64,000 nucleotides of DNA, taken from contig SCRN01000002.1 of the NCBI GenBank assembly GCA_004322045.1, positions 35,330-99,329 on the forward strand. Direction: 5' to 3'. Of this stretch, positions 8,526 to 17,383 are shown piece by piece; within the stretch, counting starts at the first letter, position 1, and every line of letters starts with the position of its first letter. The DNA comes from Paraburkholderia sp. (GTDB lineage: Bacteria; Pseudomonadota; Gammaproteobacteria; Burkholderiales; Burkholderiaceae). Both the position numbers and the translations under genes were made by a program. Below the pieces are notes generated by a model, which saw nothing but the letters and a program-made list of their open reading frames with translations, did no database searches and was not told the DNA's origin.

Positions 8526-9962
8526 ATGCAATCCTCGATGGATGATGGTCATAACAGCACACTGAAATGCGGGCTCAAGCAGCGTCATATGACGATGATT
8601 GCGCTTGGCGGCGTGATTGGGGCAGGGCTCTTCGTGGGCAGCGGGGTCGTCATTCAGCAAACCGGCCCCGCCGCCATTCTCTCGTTCCTGATCACGGGCG
8701 TGCTCGTCGTGCTCGTGATGCGCATGCTCGGCGAGATGGCGTGCGCCATGCCCGCCGTCGGGTCCTTCTACGAATATGCGCGGCTCGCTTTCGCGAACTC
8801 GCGTGGGCCGGGCAGGCTCGCCGGGTTCTTGACCGGTTGGATGTACTGGTACTTCTGGGTCATCGTGGTCGCCCTCGAGGCAGTGGCCGGCGCCAAGCTC
8901 GTGCAGTTCTGGCTGCCCGACATGCCCGCCTGGCTCATCAGCCTCGTCCTGCTCGTCGTGCTCACGGCGACGAATCTGATTTCGGTCGGCAGCTACGGCG
9001 AGTTCGAGTTTTGGTTCTCGTCGATCAAAGTCGGGGCGATCATCGTCTTTCTGTTTCTCGGCGGCCTCTACGTGCTCGGCTTGTGGCCGGCGTCGTTGCA
9101 CACGAGCGCCGTGCTGCCGACGTTGCTCGGTCATGGCGGATTCATGCCGCTCGGCATCGGGCCGGTTTTGAGCGGTGCGGTCGCGGCCACGGGTTTTTAC
9201 TTCGGGGCGGAGATCGTGACCATCGCAGCGGCGGAGGCGCAAGAGCCGGCGCGGGCGGTGGCCAAAGCCACCAACTCGGTGATCACGCGCGTGCTCGTTT
9301 TCTACGTGGGTTCGGTTGCGCTCGTCGTCGCGCTGGTGCCGTGGAATTCGGCGCGCATGGCAACGCCTTATGTCAGCGCGTTGCAGGTGATGGGATTGCC
9401 CGCCGCCGCGCACGTCATGAATGCGATCGTGCTGACCGCCGTGCTCTCGGCACTCAATTCCGGCCTCTATGCCGCATCGCGCATGCTGTTTGCCTTGACA
9501 CGCAACGGCGACGCGCCGGCCTCGCTCGCGAAGATCAATCGCCGTGGCGTGCCGGTGCGCGCGATTTTGCTCGGTACGCTGTTCGGGTATGTCTCGGTCG
9601 TCATGTCGTACGTCTCGCCCGATACCGTATTCGCATTTCTCGTCGACTCGTACGGGACCGTTGCAATCTTCGTCTACGTGTTGATCGCGTTTTCCCAATT
9701 GCGCTTGCGCAGCCGGCTCGATCGTGCGCAAGCGGATCGCCTTCGCGTGAAGATGTGGGGCTTCCCGTATCTCACGTGGCTTTCGATCGCCGGCATGATC
9801 GGCATCCTGGTTGCGATGGCGTTCATCCCCGATCAGCGTAAGCCGCTCTGGCTCGGCGTCGCGAGCCTGGGCATGCTGCTGCTCGCCTATGCGCTGTTCG
9901 TGCGGCGGCGTCGCGAGCGTGCCGTCGACGAGCACGAGTTGGCCTCCTATCCCCCTCGCTGA
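8526..9962 (+). CDS. Amino-acid permease of the APC superfamily (GabP/AAT-like)
   Basis: A 478-residue inner-membrane transporter with about 12 hydrophobic spans. The family start LKQRHMTMIALGGVIGAGLFVGSG is clear, with the glycine-rich TM1 break that binds the amino-acid backbone, and AVGSFYEYARLAF follows in TM3. A good AGGGAGA site precedes the ATG. Members take up GABA, aromatic or basic amino acids by proton symport. In this setting it may import the amine substrate of the upstream oxidoreductase, but a beta- or omega-amino compound rather than taurine itself is possible because an ABC importer is already encoded. Confidence 0.85.
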   Translation: MQSSMDDGHNSTLKCGLKQRHMTMIALGGVIGAGLFVGSGVVIQQTGPAAILSFLITGVLVVLVMRMLGEMACAMPAVGSFYEYARLAFANSRGPGRLAGFLTGWMYWYFWVIVVALEAVAGAKLVQFWLPDMPAWLISLVLLVVLTATNLISVGSYGEFEFWFSSIKVGAIIVFLFLGGLYVLGLWPASLHTSAVLPTLLGHGGFMPLGIGPVLSGAVAATGFYFGAEIVTIAAAEAQEPARAVAKATNSVITRVLVFYVGSVALVVALVPWNSARMATPYVSALQVMGLPAAAHVMNAIVLTAVLSALNSGLYAASRMLFALTRNGDAPASLAKINRRGVPVRAILLGTLFGYVSVVMSYVSPDTVFAFLVDSYGTVAIFVYVLIAFSQLRLRSRLDRAQADRLRVKMWGFPYLTWLSIAGMIGILVAMAFIPDQRKPLWLGVASLGMLLLAYALFVRRRRERAVDEHELASYPPR

Positions 9963-9983
9963 ATTATCGCTGCGGCCGATAGT

Positions 9984-9996
9984 TTCGATCATCGAA
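9984..9996. promoter_or_regulatory. Palindrome upstream of the soeA-like gene
   Basis: TTCGAT-C-ATCGAA is a perfect 6+1+6 palindrome, 22 bases after the permease stop and 104 bases before the soeA-like start. It could be an operator; the cognate regulator is unknown. Confidence 0.3.
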
Positions 9997-10049
9997 TACA
10001 ACTTTTAGCCGGCGGCAGACGCACCTACCATAGCCCTATCCCACTGCGG

Positions 10050-10072
10050 GCGCTGCCTCGTCGAGGCAGCGC
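10050..10072. promoter_or_regulatory. 23-base near-perfect hairpin before the soeA-like gene
   Basis: GCGCTGCCTCG, one T, then the exact reverse complement CGAGGCAGCGC. The arms are 11 bases each and the element ends 27 bases before the start codon. It may be a permease terminator without a T run, an operator, or a 5' leader hairpin that controls translation. Confidence 0.45.
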
Positions 10073-10099
10073 GCCGCGTTGCGCAAACGAGGGAGCACG

Positions 10100-13060
10100 A
10101 TGGACCATCACGCGCGTACGCAAAACGAGAAGCTCGAGTTCAAGACGACGACGTGCTACATGTGCGCCTGCCGTTGCGGCATTCGCGTGCATCTGCGCGA
10201 CGGCGAAGTGCGATACATCGACGGCAACCCCGAGCACCCGCTCAATCAGGGTGTGATTTGCGCCAAGGGCGCCTCGGGCATCATGAAGCAGTATTCGCCC
10301 GCGCGGCTCACGCAGCCGTTGATGCGCAAGGCGGGCGCCGAGCGGGGCGAGGCCCGGTTCGAGCCGGTCTCGTGGGAGGTCGCGTTCGACGTGCTGGAGA
10401 AACGTCTTTCGCATTTGCGCGCGACCGATCCGAAACAGTTCGCGCTCTTCACGGGCCGCGACCAGATGCAAGCGCTCACGGGCCTGTTCGCCAAGCAGTT
10501 CGGCACGCCCAATTACGCGGCCCATGGCGGTTTCTGCTCGGCCAATATGGCGGCCGGGATGATCTACACGATGGGCGGTTCGTTTTGGGAGTTCGGCGGC
10601 CCCGACTTGGATCACGCCAAGCTCTTCTTCATGATCGGCACCGCCGAAGATCATCATTCCAATCCATTGAAGATCGCGTTGTCGAAGTTCAAGCGGGCAG
10701 GGGGGCGCTTCATTGCCATCAACCCCGTGCGCACCGGGTACGCGGCGATCGCGGACGAGTGGGTGCCGATTCGTCCCGGCACCGATGGCGCGTTGTTCAT
10801 GGCGTTGATCCGCGAATTGATCGAACACGATGCTTACGATCGCGCGTTCGTCGAACGGTTTTCGAATGCGGCCGAGCTCGTCGATTTGCGCGAGGACCGC
10901 GATACCTTCGGGTTGTTCGTGCGTGATCCGAGCGCGCCCGAAGTGAACGCGCTCTATCCGCAGAATCATCTATGGTGGGATACGCGCACCGATCGCGCCG
11001 TGCTGCATCACACGGACGGCGCGCAGCCCGCGCTCGAGGGCCGTTATGTGCTCGAGGACGATACGCCCGTCGCCCCGTCGTTCACGTTGCTGCGCGAGCA
11101 GGTTGCGCACTGCACCCCTCAATGGGCGGAGAGAATCACGGGCATCGCGGCCGAGACGATCGTGTGTATCGCACGCGAAATGGCCACGGTCGCGCGCGAG
11201 CAGCGCATCGTGTTGCCGGTGCAGTGGACCGATTCTTGGGGCAAGACGCACGATACGGTAGAGGGCGCGCCGGTTGCGTTTCATGCGATGCGCGGCCTGG
11301 CGGCGCATTCGAACGGGTTTCAAACGATCCGCGCGATGGCCGTATTGATGTCGCTGCTCGGCACCATCGACCGGCCGGGCGGCTTTCGGCACAAATCGCC
11401 GTATCCGCGGGCAGCGCCGCCTTCGGCGAAACCGCCCAACGATCCGGCGTCGATCAAGCCCAATACGCCGCTGGCAGCGGGGCCGCTCGGCTGGCCCGCG
11501 TCTCCCGCGGATCTGTTCGTGCACGAGGACGGTTCGCCCGCCCGCATCGACAAAGCATTTTCCTGGGAGTACCCGCTGGCCGTGCATGGCCTCATGCATT
11601 CGGTGATCACGAACGCTTGGCGTGGCGATCCTTATCCGATCGACACGTTGCTGATCTTCATGGCGAACATGGCATGGAATTCGTCGATGAATCCGGGCCA
11701 AGTGCGCAACATGCTCGTCGATAAGCGTGAGGACGGTCAATACAAGATTCCGTTTCTCGTGGTGTGCGATGCGTTTCAGTCGGAGATGACCGCGTTTGCC
11801 GATTTGATTCTGCCCGATACGACTTATCTCGAGCGGCACGATGTGATGTCGATGCTCGACCGCCCGATCTCGGAGTTCGACGGGCCTGTGGATTCGGTGC
11901 GGGTGCCGGTCGTGCCGCCGACGGGCGAATGCAAGCCGTTCCAGGAAGTGCTGATCGAACTCGCGAGCCGTTTGAAACTTCCCGCGTTCACGACGCCGGA
12001 GGGCAAGCGCAAGTACCGCGACTATCCGGACTTCATCGTCAATTTCCAGACGGCGCCCGATTCGGGCACGGGTTTTCTGATCGGCTGGCGCGGCAAGGGT
12101 GGCGAGAAGGCGGTTGTCGGCGAGCCGAACCCGAAGCAGTGGGAACAGTACGCGAGCAACAACTGCGTGTACCACCACAAGCTGCCCGAATCGCTGCAGT
12201 ACATGCGCAATTGCAACGGCCCGTATATGCAATGGGCCGTCGATAACGGCATGCGCAAGTTTGGTTTGCCCATCGTCATTCAACTCTATTCGGAAGTGAT
12301 GCAGACCTTTCGCCTCGCAGCGCAAGGCAAGACACGCGGGCGGCAGCCGCCCGATCACTTGCGCGAGCGGATCATGCGCCATTTCGATCCGCTGCCGTTC
12401 TGGTATCCCCCGCTCGAATTGGATGTGACCGATGTGGGCCGCTATCCGCTCGCGGCGATCACGCAGCGGCCGATGGCGATGTATCACTCATGGGATTCGC
12501 AAAATGCGTGGCTGCGGCAGATTCATGGCGAAAACCACTTATTCGTCAATCCCGCGACGGCAGCCGCAGCCGGGATCGACGACGACGGTTGGATCTACGT
12601 CGAATCGCCGTGGGGCAAGGTGCGTTGCCGCGCGCGCTATAGCGAGGCGGTGGAACCCGGCACCGTCTGGACTTGGAATGCGATCGGCAAGGCAGCCGGC
12701 GCGTGGAATTTGGGGCCCAGCGCCGGGGAGTCTCAACGCGGCTTTTTGCTGAACCACGTGATCACCGACGAGTTGCCGAGCGACATGCGAGCCGGGGAGC
12801 GGATCTCGAACTCCGATCCCATCACCGGGCAGGCGGGTTGGTACGACGTGCGCGTGCGCATCTATCGCGCCGAAGCCGATGCCGCGACGACGCTGCCGCA
12901 ATTCGAGCCGATGCAGCCGTTGCCCGGTTCGACGAACGTGTTGCAGCGCATGCACGCGTATTTCGCCGGCACGGGCGAGTTTGCGGCGAGACTGCGCCGC
13001 AAGGTGGCAACCGGCGTGTCGCCGAGCGAGGCCGCGCATCCAGAAGGAGATCGATCATGA
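10100..13060 (+). CDS. soeA: Molybdopterin oxidoreductase catalytic subunit, cytoplasmic sulfite dehydrogenase type (SoeA-like)
   Basis: A 986-residue Mo-bis-PGD enzyme of the DMSO-reductase superfamily. The N-terminal [4Fe-4S] site is C19-x2-C22-x3-C26-x27-C54, with an extra Cys at 24. The MGD-binding domains follow (FMIGTAEDHHSNPL, RFIAINPVRTGY), and the C-terminal dinucleotide domain includes GENHLFVNPATA. No twin-arginine signal is present, so the enzyme stays in the cytoplasm. It is followed by a ferredoxin-type subunit and a DmsC-type anchor, as in SoeABC. SoeABC oxidises sulfite to sulfate and feeds electrons to the quinone pool. Xsc releases sulfite, so the assignment fits the pathway. 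A polysulfide or thiosulfate reductase-like enzyme is the alternative. The start has GAGGGA 4 bases upstream. Confidence 0.75.
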   Translation: MDHHARTQNEKLEFKTTTCYMCACRCGIRVHLRDGEVRYIDGNPEHPLNQGVICAKGASGIMKQYSPARLTQPLMRKAGAERGEARFEPVSWEVAFDVLEKRLSHLRATDPKQFALFTGRDQMQALTGLFAKQFGTPNYAAHGGFCSANMAAGMIYTMGGSFWEFGGPDLDHAKLFFMIGTAEDHHSNPLKIALSKFKRAGGRFIAINPVRTGYAAIADEWVPIRPGTDGALFMALIRELIEHDAYDRAFVERFSNAAELVDLREDRDTFGLFVRDPSAPEVNALYPQNHLWWDTRTDRAVLHHTDGAQPALEGRYVLEDDTPVAPSFTLLREQVAHCTPQWAERITGIAAETIVCIAREMATVAREQRIVLPVQWTDSWGKTHDTVEGAPVAFHAMRGLAAHSNGFQTIRAMAVLMSLLGTIDRPGGFRHKSPYPRAAPPSAKPPNDPASIKPNTPLAAGPLGWPASPADLFVHEDGSPARIDKAFSWEYPLAVHGLMHSVITNAWRGDPYPIDTLLIFMANMAWNSSMNPGQVRNMLVDKREDGQYKIPFLVVCDAFQSEMTAFADLILPDTTYLERHDVMSMLDRPISEFDGPVDSVRVPVVPPTGECKPFQEVLIELASRLKLPAFTTPEGKRKYRDYPDFIVNFQTAPDSGTGFLIGWRGKGGEKAVVGEPNPKQWEQYASNNCVYHHKLPESLQYMRNCNGPYMQWAVDNGMRKFGLPIVIQLYSEVMQTFRLAAQGKTRGRQPPDHLRERIMRHFDPLPFWYPPLELDVTDVGRYPLAAITQRPMAMYHSWDSQNAWLRQIHGENHLFVNPATAAAAGIDDDGWIYVESPWGKVRCRARYSEAVEPGTVWTWNAIGKAAGAWNLGPSAGESQRGFLLNHVITDELPSDMRAGERISNSDPITGQAGWYDVRVRIYRAEADAATTLPQFEPMQPLPGSTNVLQRMHAYFAGTGEFAARLRRKVATGVSPSEAAHPEGDRS

Positions 13061-13800
13061 CGCAGATGGCGCTTGTCATCGACCTGAACGTTTGCGTGGG
13101 GTGCCACGCCTGCGTGACGAGTTGCAAGGAGTGGAACACGTCCGGCGAGGCGGGCAGTCTTGCCGATGTTCACCCGTATGAGGACGATCCGTCCGGGACG
13201 TTCTTCAATCGCGTGCAGACGTATGAAGCAGGCGTGTTCCCGATGACCGATACGATTCACTTCCCGAAATCGTGCCTGCATTGCGAGGATCCGCCGTGCG
13301 TGCCCGTCTGCCCGACGGGTGCGAGCTACAAGCGCAAGTCCGACGGCATCGTGCTGGTCGACTACGACAAGTGCATCGGCTGCAAGTACTGCGCATGGGC
13401 TTGTCCCTATGGTGCGCGCGAGCTAGACGAGGGTCGTAAGGAGATGACGAAATGCACGTTGTGCGCGGATCGGATCGACAATGAAGCACTGCCGGAGCGC
13501 GATCGCAAGCCCGCGTGCGTGCTGGCCTGCCCGACTTCGGCGCGCTTGTTCGGCGATATCCACGATCCGCAGTCGGAGGTTTCGCGCGCGATCAGCGAGC
13601 GTGGCGGGTATCAGCTCATGCCGGAATGGGATACGAAACCCTCGAACCATTACTTGCCGCGCGTCACCACCGCGCCTTCTTGCGGCTGCGGCAGCGGCAG
13701 CACTTGCGGCGGCGCGGCGTCCGGCGCGCAACCGGCATCGCTCGAAGCGAAACTCGAACGCGGTGAAATCGCACTTGCCGCACTGGCCGTGCAGCGTTGA
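13057..13800 (+). CDS. soeB: 4Fe-4S ferredoxin-type electron-transfer subunit (SoeB-like)
   Basis: A 247-residue protein with four clusters of cysteines typical of DmsB/PhsB/SoeB: CVGCHACVTSCKEW near residue 13, CLHCEDPPCVPVCPTGA, CIGCKYCAWACPYGA, and CTLCADRI with a later CVLACPTSA. It would pass electrons from the Mo subunit to the membrane anchor. Its ATG overlaps the soeA-like stop (ATGA), which couples translation. The C-terminus has a short Gly/Ser/Cys-rich stretch (CGCGSGSTCGG) after the conserved core, which is unusual and may be a flexible or metal-binding tail. Confidence 0.85.
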   Translation: MTQMALVIDLNVCVGCHACVTSCKEWNTSGEAGSLADVHPYEDDPSGTFFNRVQTYEAGVFPMTDTIHFPKSCLHCEDPPCVPVCPTGASYKRKSDGIVLVDYDKCIGCKYCAWACPYGARELDEGRKEMTKCTLCADRIDNEALPERDRKPACVLACPTSARLFGDIHDPQSEVSRAISERGGYQLMPEWDTKPSNHYLPRVTTAPSCGCGSGSTCGGAASGAQPASLEAKLERGEIALAALAVQR

Positions 13801-13845
13801 CGCTCACGCATTCATTCCATTCAAACAGCATCGACGGAGCGCCCC

Positions 13846-14796
13846 ATGCGGCCCGCTTTTTCAGTCATTTTCCTCACGACACTTTGCGGTGCGGCACAAG
13901 GCCTGCTGCTCACCCTCGTCGCGCTCGAGGCCACCTCACGCTTTGCGGCAGGCGTGGCCGTGCCTTCGGCGCTCTATGTCGTTGGCGCTGCGCTCGCGGT
14001 GGTACTGGGCGGCCTTGGCCTGCTCGCATCGTTTTTTCACCTCGGACACCCCGAGCGAGCCTGGCGCGCGATCGCCATGTGGCGCACGTCGTGGCTCTCG
14101 CGCGAATGCATCGCACTGCCGGCGTTTCTATCGCTCACGACCGCGTATGGACTCGCGCATTGGCTAGGATGGGGCGATACGCTCGCAATCGGCTCGATCG
14201 CCGCCGCGGCGAGCGTCGTCCTGTTCGTGTGCACCGCAATGATCTATGCGTGCTTGCGCTTCCTGCAGGAATGGGCGAGTCCGCTCACGCTCGTGAACTT
14301 CATGCTGCTCGGCTGCGCTTCCGGTTGCACGCTGGCGACGGCGTGTGCGGCGTGGCTCGCACCGTCGCTCATCGTCATGCTCGCGCCCTGCGCATGTGTG
14401 TTGACGCTCGCCGGCTGCGCGAGCCGCTTGGCCTCGCTCATGCGTAACGCGCGCCTGAAGCCGAAATCGACCGTGCAGAGCGCGACCGGTATTCGTCACG
14501 GCAAAGTCGAACAGAAGTCGCGCGGCTTCACGGCGAGCGCATTCAATACGCGCGAGTTCTTTCATGGACAGAACGCCGGCACGCTGCGCGCGATCAAGGC
14601 CGGGTTCGTGACCGCCGCTTTCGCCGCCCCGTTCGTGCTGACCGGCGCGGGCGCGCTCGCGCCGAGATCGAGCGCGGCGGCGCTCGTGTTGGGCGCCGCG
14701 TTCGTGATTCAGTATGCGGGGCTCATCGCCGAGCGCTGGTTCTTCTTCGCCGATGCGGCGCATCCGCAGAACATCTACTATCAGCGCGCGTCGTAA
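13846..14796 (+). CDS. soeC: DmsC/NrfD-type membrane anchor subunit (SoeC-like)
   Basis: A 316-residue hydrophobic protein with about eight membrane spans. It belongs to the DmsC family by its position and by the FFHLGHPERAWRAIAMWRTSWLSRE-type loop after TM2; its His, Arg and Glu residues are typical of the quinol-side site. It anchors the Fe-S and Mo subunits and transfers electrons to quinone. It follows the Fe-S gene by 45 bases and converges with the MocR gene 12 bases later. The middle of the protein (KPKSTVQSATGIRHG) forms a basic cytoplasmic loop. Confidence 0.8.
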   Translation: MRPAFSVIFLTTLCGAAQGLLLTLVALEATSRFAAGVAVPSALYVVGAALAVVLGGLGLLASFFHLGHPERAWRAIAMWRTSWLSRECIALPAFLSLTTAYGLAHWLGWGDTLAIGSIAAAASVVLFVCTAMIYACLRFLQEWASPLTLVNFMLLGCASGCTLATACAAWLAPSLIVMLAPCACVLTLAGCASRLASLMRNARLKPKSTVQSATGIRHGKVEQKSRGFTASAFNTREFFHGQNAGTLRAIKAGFVTAAFAAPFVLTGAGALAPRSSAAALVLGAAFVIQYAGLIAERWFFFADAAHPQNIYYQRAS

Positions 14797-14808
14797 AACC
14801 AGCTCCGG

Positions 14809-16341
14809 CTACACGCCGGGCCGCTGCGTGCGCACGCATTGCGCGAGCGCCCGTACGCCGGGCTCGATTCGATCCAGCGCAATTGCCGAGAAGCCCATGC
14901 GGAAATAGCGCCGCGCGTCCTGATCGTCGTTCATGAAGAAGACGTTGCCCGGCTCGATCAGCACGCCGACGGCTTGCGCGTCGGCGGCCAGCCGTTCGGC
15001 ATCGAGCCATTGCGGCCCTTCCACCCACGACGATGCGCCGCCCGTAATGGGCACGTAGCGCGCTTCCGGGATATGCGCATCGAGCGCGGCCATCAGCGCT
15101 TGCGAGCGCTCCCGGTACGCATGCGCGAGCCGCCGCAGTAGCGCATCGTGATGGCCGAGGGCGAGAAACGTCGCGAACGCGCGTTGAACGTAGCCGACCG
15201 GATGCCGCACCATCAAACGCCGCAACGCACGAAACTCGCGAATCAGCTCGCGCGGGCCGACGATATAGCCCAAGCGCAAGCCTGGCGCGAAGGTCTTGGA
15301 AAGGCTGCCGACATAGATTACGCGATCGGCGGTATCGAGGCTCTTTAGTGCCGGGTGTGGCGTGCCCGAGAACGTGTTCTCGCTCTCGTAGTCGTCTTCG
15401 ACGATGACGAAGTCATGCTGCTGCGCCAACTCGAGCAGGGCGCGCCGCCGCTCGATCGGCATCGTTGCGGTCGTGGGGCATTGGTGGCTCGGCGTGACAT
15501 AGACGTAGTCGCAGCGGGCGAGCGAGGCGGCGAGCGCATCGGGCGCAATGCCGTGACCGTCCACGCGCAGCGGCAAGAGCTGCGCGTTGCGGTTTTCGAA
15601 GATGTTGCGTGCATCGGGATAGCCCGGGTTCTCGAAACCGACGGTCGTCTCTTTGCCGCAGAGCAAATCGGCCACCAAGTACAAGGCCTGCTGGCAGCCG
15701 TTCGTGATGATGATTTCCTCGGGCGCCGCGAATACGCCGCGCCGCGGCAGCACGCGCGTGCGGATTTGCTGGATCAGCGATTCGTCGTCGCGCTCGATCA
15801 AATCGGGCGCCCAATTGCGGATCTCCATGATCGACAGCGCTTTCATGCAGCACTCGCGCCAATCGTTGGTCGGAAAAAGCGACTGGTCGAATTGTCCGTA
15901 GATGAACGGAAATTCGTAATGCTGCCAATTCGCCGGCTTGACGATATTGCGTTGCGCCGAAGGCGGATGCGCGATGCGTTGCCGCCAAACGGGACGGCCG
16001 GCCGCTTCGTCGTCGGCTCCATTCGATGCCGCAGGCGCTGCGGTATCGAAGCGTGGCAGGCTGCGCAGCATCTCAGGATTGACGAAGTGTCCGCTGCGCT
16101 CGCGCGAGATCAAATAGCCTTCTTCGACGAGCATCTGGTATGCGAGCACGACGGTGTTGCGTGCGACGCCCAATTGATCGGCGAGCTCGCGGCTGGACGG
16201 CAGGGCGACCTTCGGCGCGAGTTGACCGTCGAGGATCGCGGCGACGAGCATTTGCCGGATTTGATCCTGCAAACTCTGCTTCGATCCCGACGAGCGCTGA
16301 AATTGCTGGGCCCATAACGCGGTCGGGGTGCGGCTCGGCAT
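14809..16341 (-). CDS. MocR-family (GntR-HTH + aminotransferase-fold) regulator, TauR candidate
   Basis: A 510-residue fusion. The N-terminal GntR winged helix covers about residues 20-85 (LQDQIRQMLVAAILDGQL, LPSSRELADQLGVARNTVVLAYQML). The C-terminal fold-type I aminotransferase domain has ITNGCQQALYLVADLL and SLSKTFAPGLRLGYIV, with the PLP lysine in SLSKTF. MocR proteins use PLP or its amine adducts as effectors. Rhodobacter TauR, which activates taurine genes, is of this type. Its location at the end of a sulfonate island makes TauR the best guess; GabR- or PdxR-like roles remain possible. The start at 16341 has AGGAGAG upstream; a longer reading to 16617 is not supported by sequence. Confidence 0.8.
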   Translation of the reverse strand: MPSRTPTALWAQQFQRSSGSKQSLQDQIRQMLVAAILDGQLAPKVALPSSRELADQLGVARNTVVLAYQMLVEEGYLISRERSGHFVNPEMLRSLPRFDTAAPAASNGADDEAAGRPVWRQRIAHPPSAQRNIVKPANWQHYEFPFIYGQFDQSLFPTNDWRECCMKALSIMEIRNWAPDLIERDDESLIQQIRTRVLPRRGVFAAPEEIIITNGCQQALYLVADLLCGKETTVGFENPGYPDARNIFENRNAQLLPLRVDGHGIAPDALAASLARCDYVYVTPSHQCPTTATMPIERRRALLELAQQHDFVIVEDDYESENTFSGTPHPALKSLDTADRVIYVGSLSKTFAPGLRLGYIVGPRELIREFRALRRLMVRHPVGYVQRAFATFLALGHHDALLRRLAHAYRERSQALMAALDAHIPEARYVPITGGASSWVEGPQWLDAERLAADAQAVGVLIEPGNVFFMNDDQDARRYFRMGFSAIALDRIEPGVRALAQCVRTQRPGV

Positions 16342-16644
16342 GCTCTCTCCTAGGGGCGTTCCGGATAGCGAGCGGCGCGCGGCGTGCTCGGCGGCGCAGA
16401 TTTCGCGGGACCATCCGAATTTGGCGGTGCGCGCATCGCGGTGATTGCTCGAATCATACTGAACTCGGGTGCGCGTCGGCGATCGGGAGAAACATCCCTG
16501 GCAAATGGCGCGCGCTTGAGGTTGCGCGCATTCGGCGCGGTGCGGGCGTGCCGATAAGCGCCGATCGAAGGCGCCGCGCAGGCTAGGCGTGCAGCGACGC
16601 AACGCATCGCGATGCAAATGTGTCGTGCGGTCTCCCGTTCAGCG
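16342..16644. other. Gap upstream of the MocR gene
   Basis: A 303-base stretch between the MocR gene start and the stop of a small minus-strand peptide gene. It should hold the MocR promoter. I see no convincing coding sequence, strong palindrome or direct-repeat operator in it. Confidence 0.4.
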
Positions 16645-16770
16645 TCAACGAGCGATTTGCTGGAGCAACAAGTGCAAGACCTGACCCAGCGCGTGCTGCA
16701 TTTGGTCCGGCCTGAGTTGATAGGCCAGCAGCACCGGGGCGCCCAGCAATGCAATCACCAGATATTTCAT
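16645..16770 (-). CDS. Small membrane peptide, 41 residues
   Basis: Reads MKYLVIALLGAPVLLAYQL, then RPDQMQHALGQVLHLLLQQIAR. A strong AGGAGG site lies 7 bases before the ATG. The first 18 residues form one hydrophobic helix, and the rest is an amphipathic helix rich in Gln, His and Leu. This single-span small-protein layout plus a near-ideal ribosome site argues that it is translated. I do not recognise a family. It lies upstream of the MocR gene on the same strand with 303 bases between. Confidence 0.55.
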   Translation of the reverse strand: MKYLVIALLGAPVLLAYQLRPDQMQHALGQVLHLLLQQIAR

Positions 16771-17383
16771 CCACGCCTCCTCACGGTGGGGGTGTCGTGA
16801 GGCGAGCCCGTAACCGACCGCCTATCGTCTGCCGATGGAAAAGAGCAGGTCCCATGCCATGCGCGCGAAGCCCGCGTGCGATATAGCGTCTAGGTCATGG
16901 CGCCGCTTCGAATGAGCGATTTGCTCGGCTAGGCGTTGCGGCGTCGAAACATCTGGAGGGGACCTGATTGCGTGCGCGACGGCCGAGCCGGTACCAGGCG
17001 ATGCATTCGATGCGGCCTTGCGCACGGCTCGGTGCGATGACGGCGCGACGCCCGCTTCGGATCGGGGGGCTCGGGTCGGCAGCCGCTTGCTTGGCCGCGC
17101 GCAAAAGCGTCACAAGGATGAAACGTCGAGTTCGATTGTGTTGGCCGTCTCCCCGCCGGCGCACGCCCTCGTCGTTTGTTGAGGCGGATCAATCTGCGCA
17201 AGGCGCATCAGGCGGATGCTGGAAGGTGCCGACACTTGCGTGAGATACCGCATGACTCCAGCGCGGGCACGCACCTTGTTGCGTTGCCCCTAGGGCCAAG
17301 CGCTCTCACGGCCGCGATCGGCGCAGGCGCAACGCGCATGAGGCACGACATATCCCGTGTTCATACCATTCGGAGGCTAGCCA
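16771..17383. other. Intergenic region before the DUF302 gene
   Basis: A 613-base stretch. Open frames exist because of the high GC content, but none has a ribosome site or recognisable sequence. The promoter of the DUF302 gene is expected at its right end. No repeats or RNA gene were seen. Confidence 0.4.

Noticed and set aside
6903..10001. Open frame of about 1030 codons on the minus strand opposite the FAD oxidoreductase and permease genes
   Set aside because: It is rich in Arg, His and Ala, has no recognisable domain and lies antisense to two well-supported genes. It is a typical high-GC antisense artefact.
10970..12487. Minus-strand frame of about 505 codons inside the soeA-like gene
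   Set aside because: No domain, Arg/His-rich composition and antisense to a conserved Mo enzyme.
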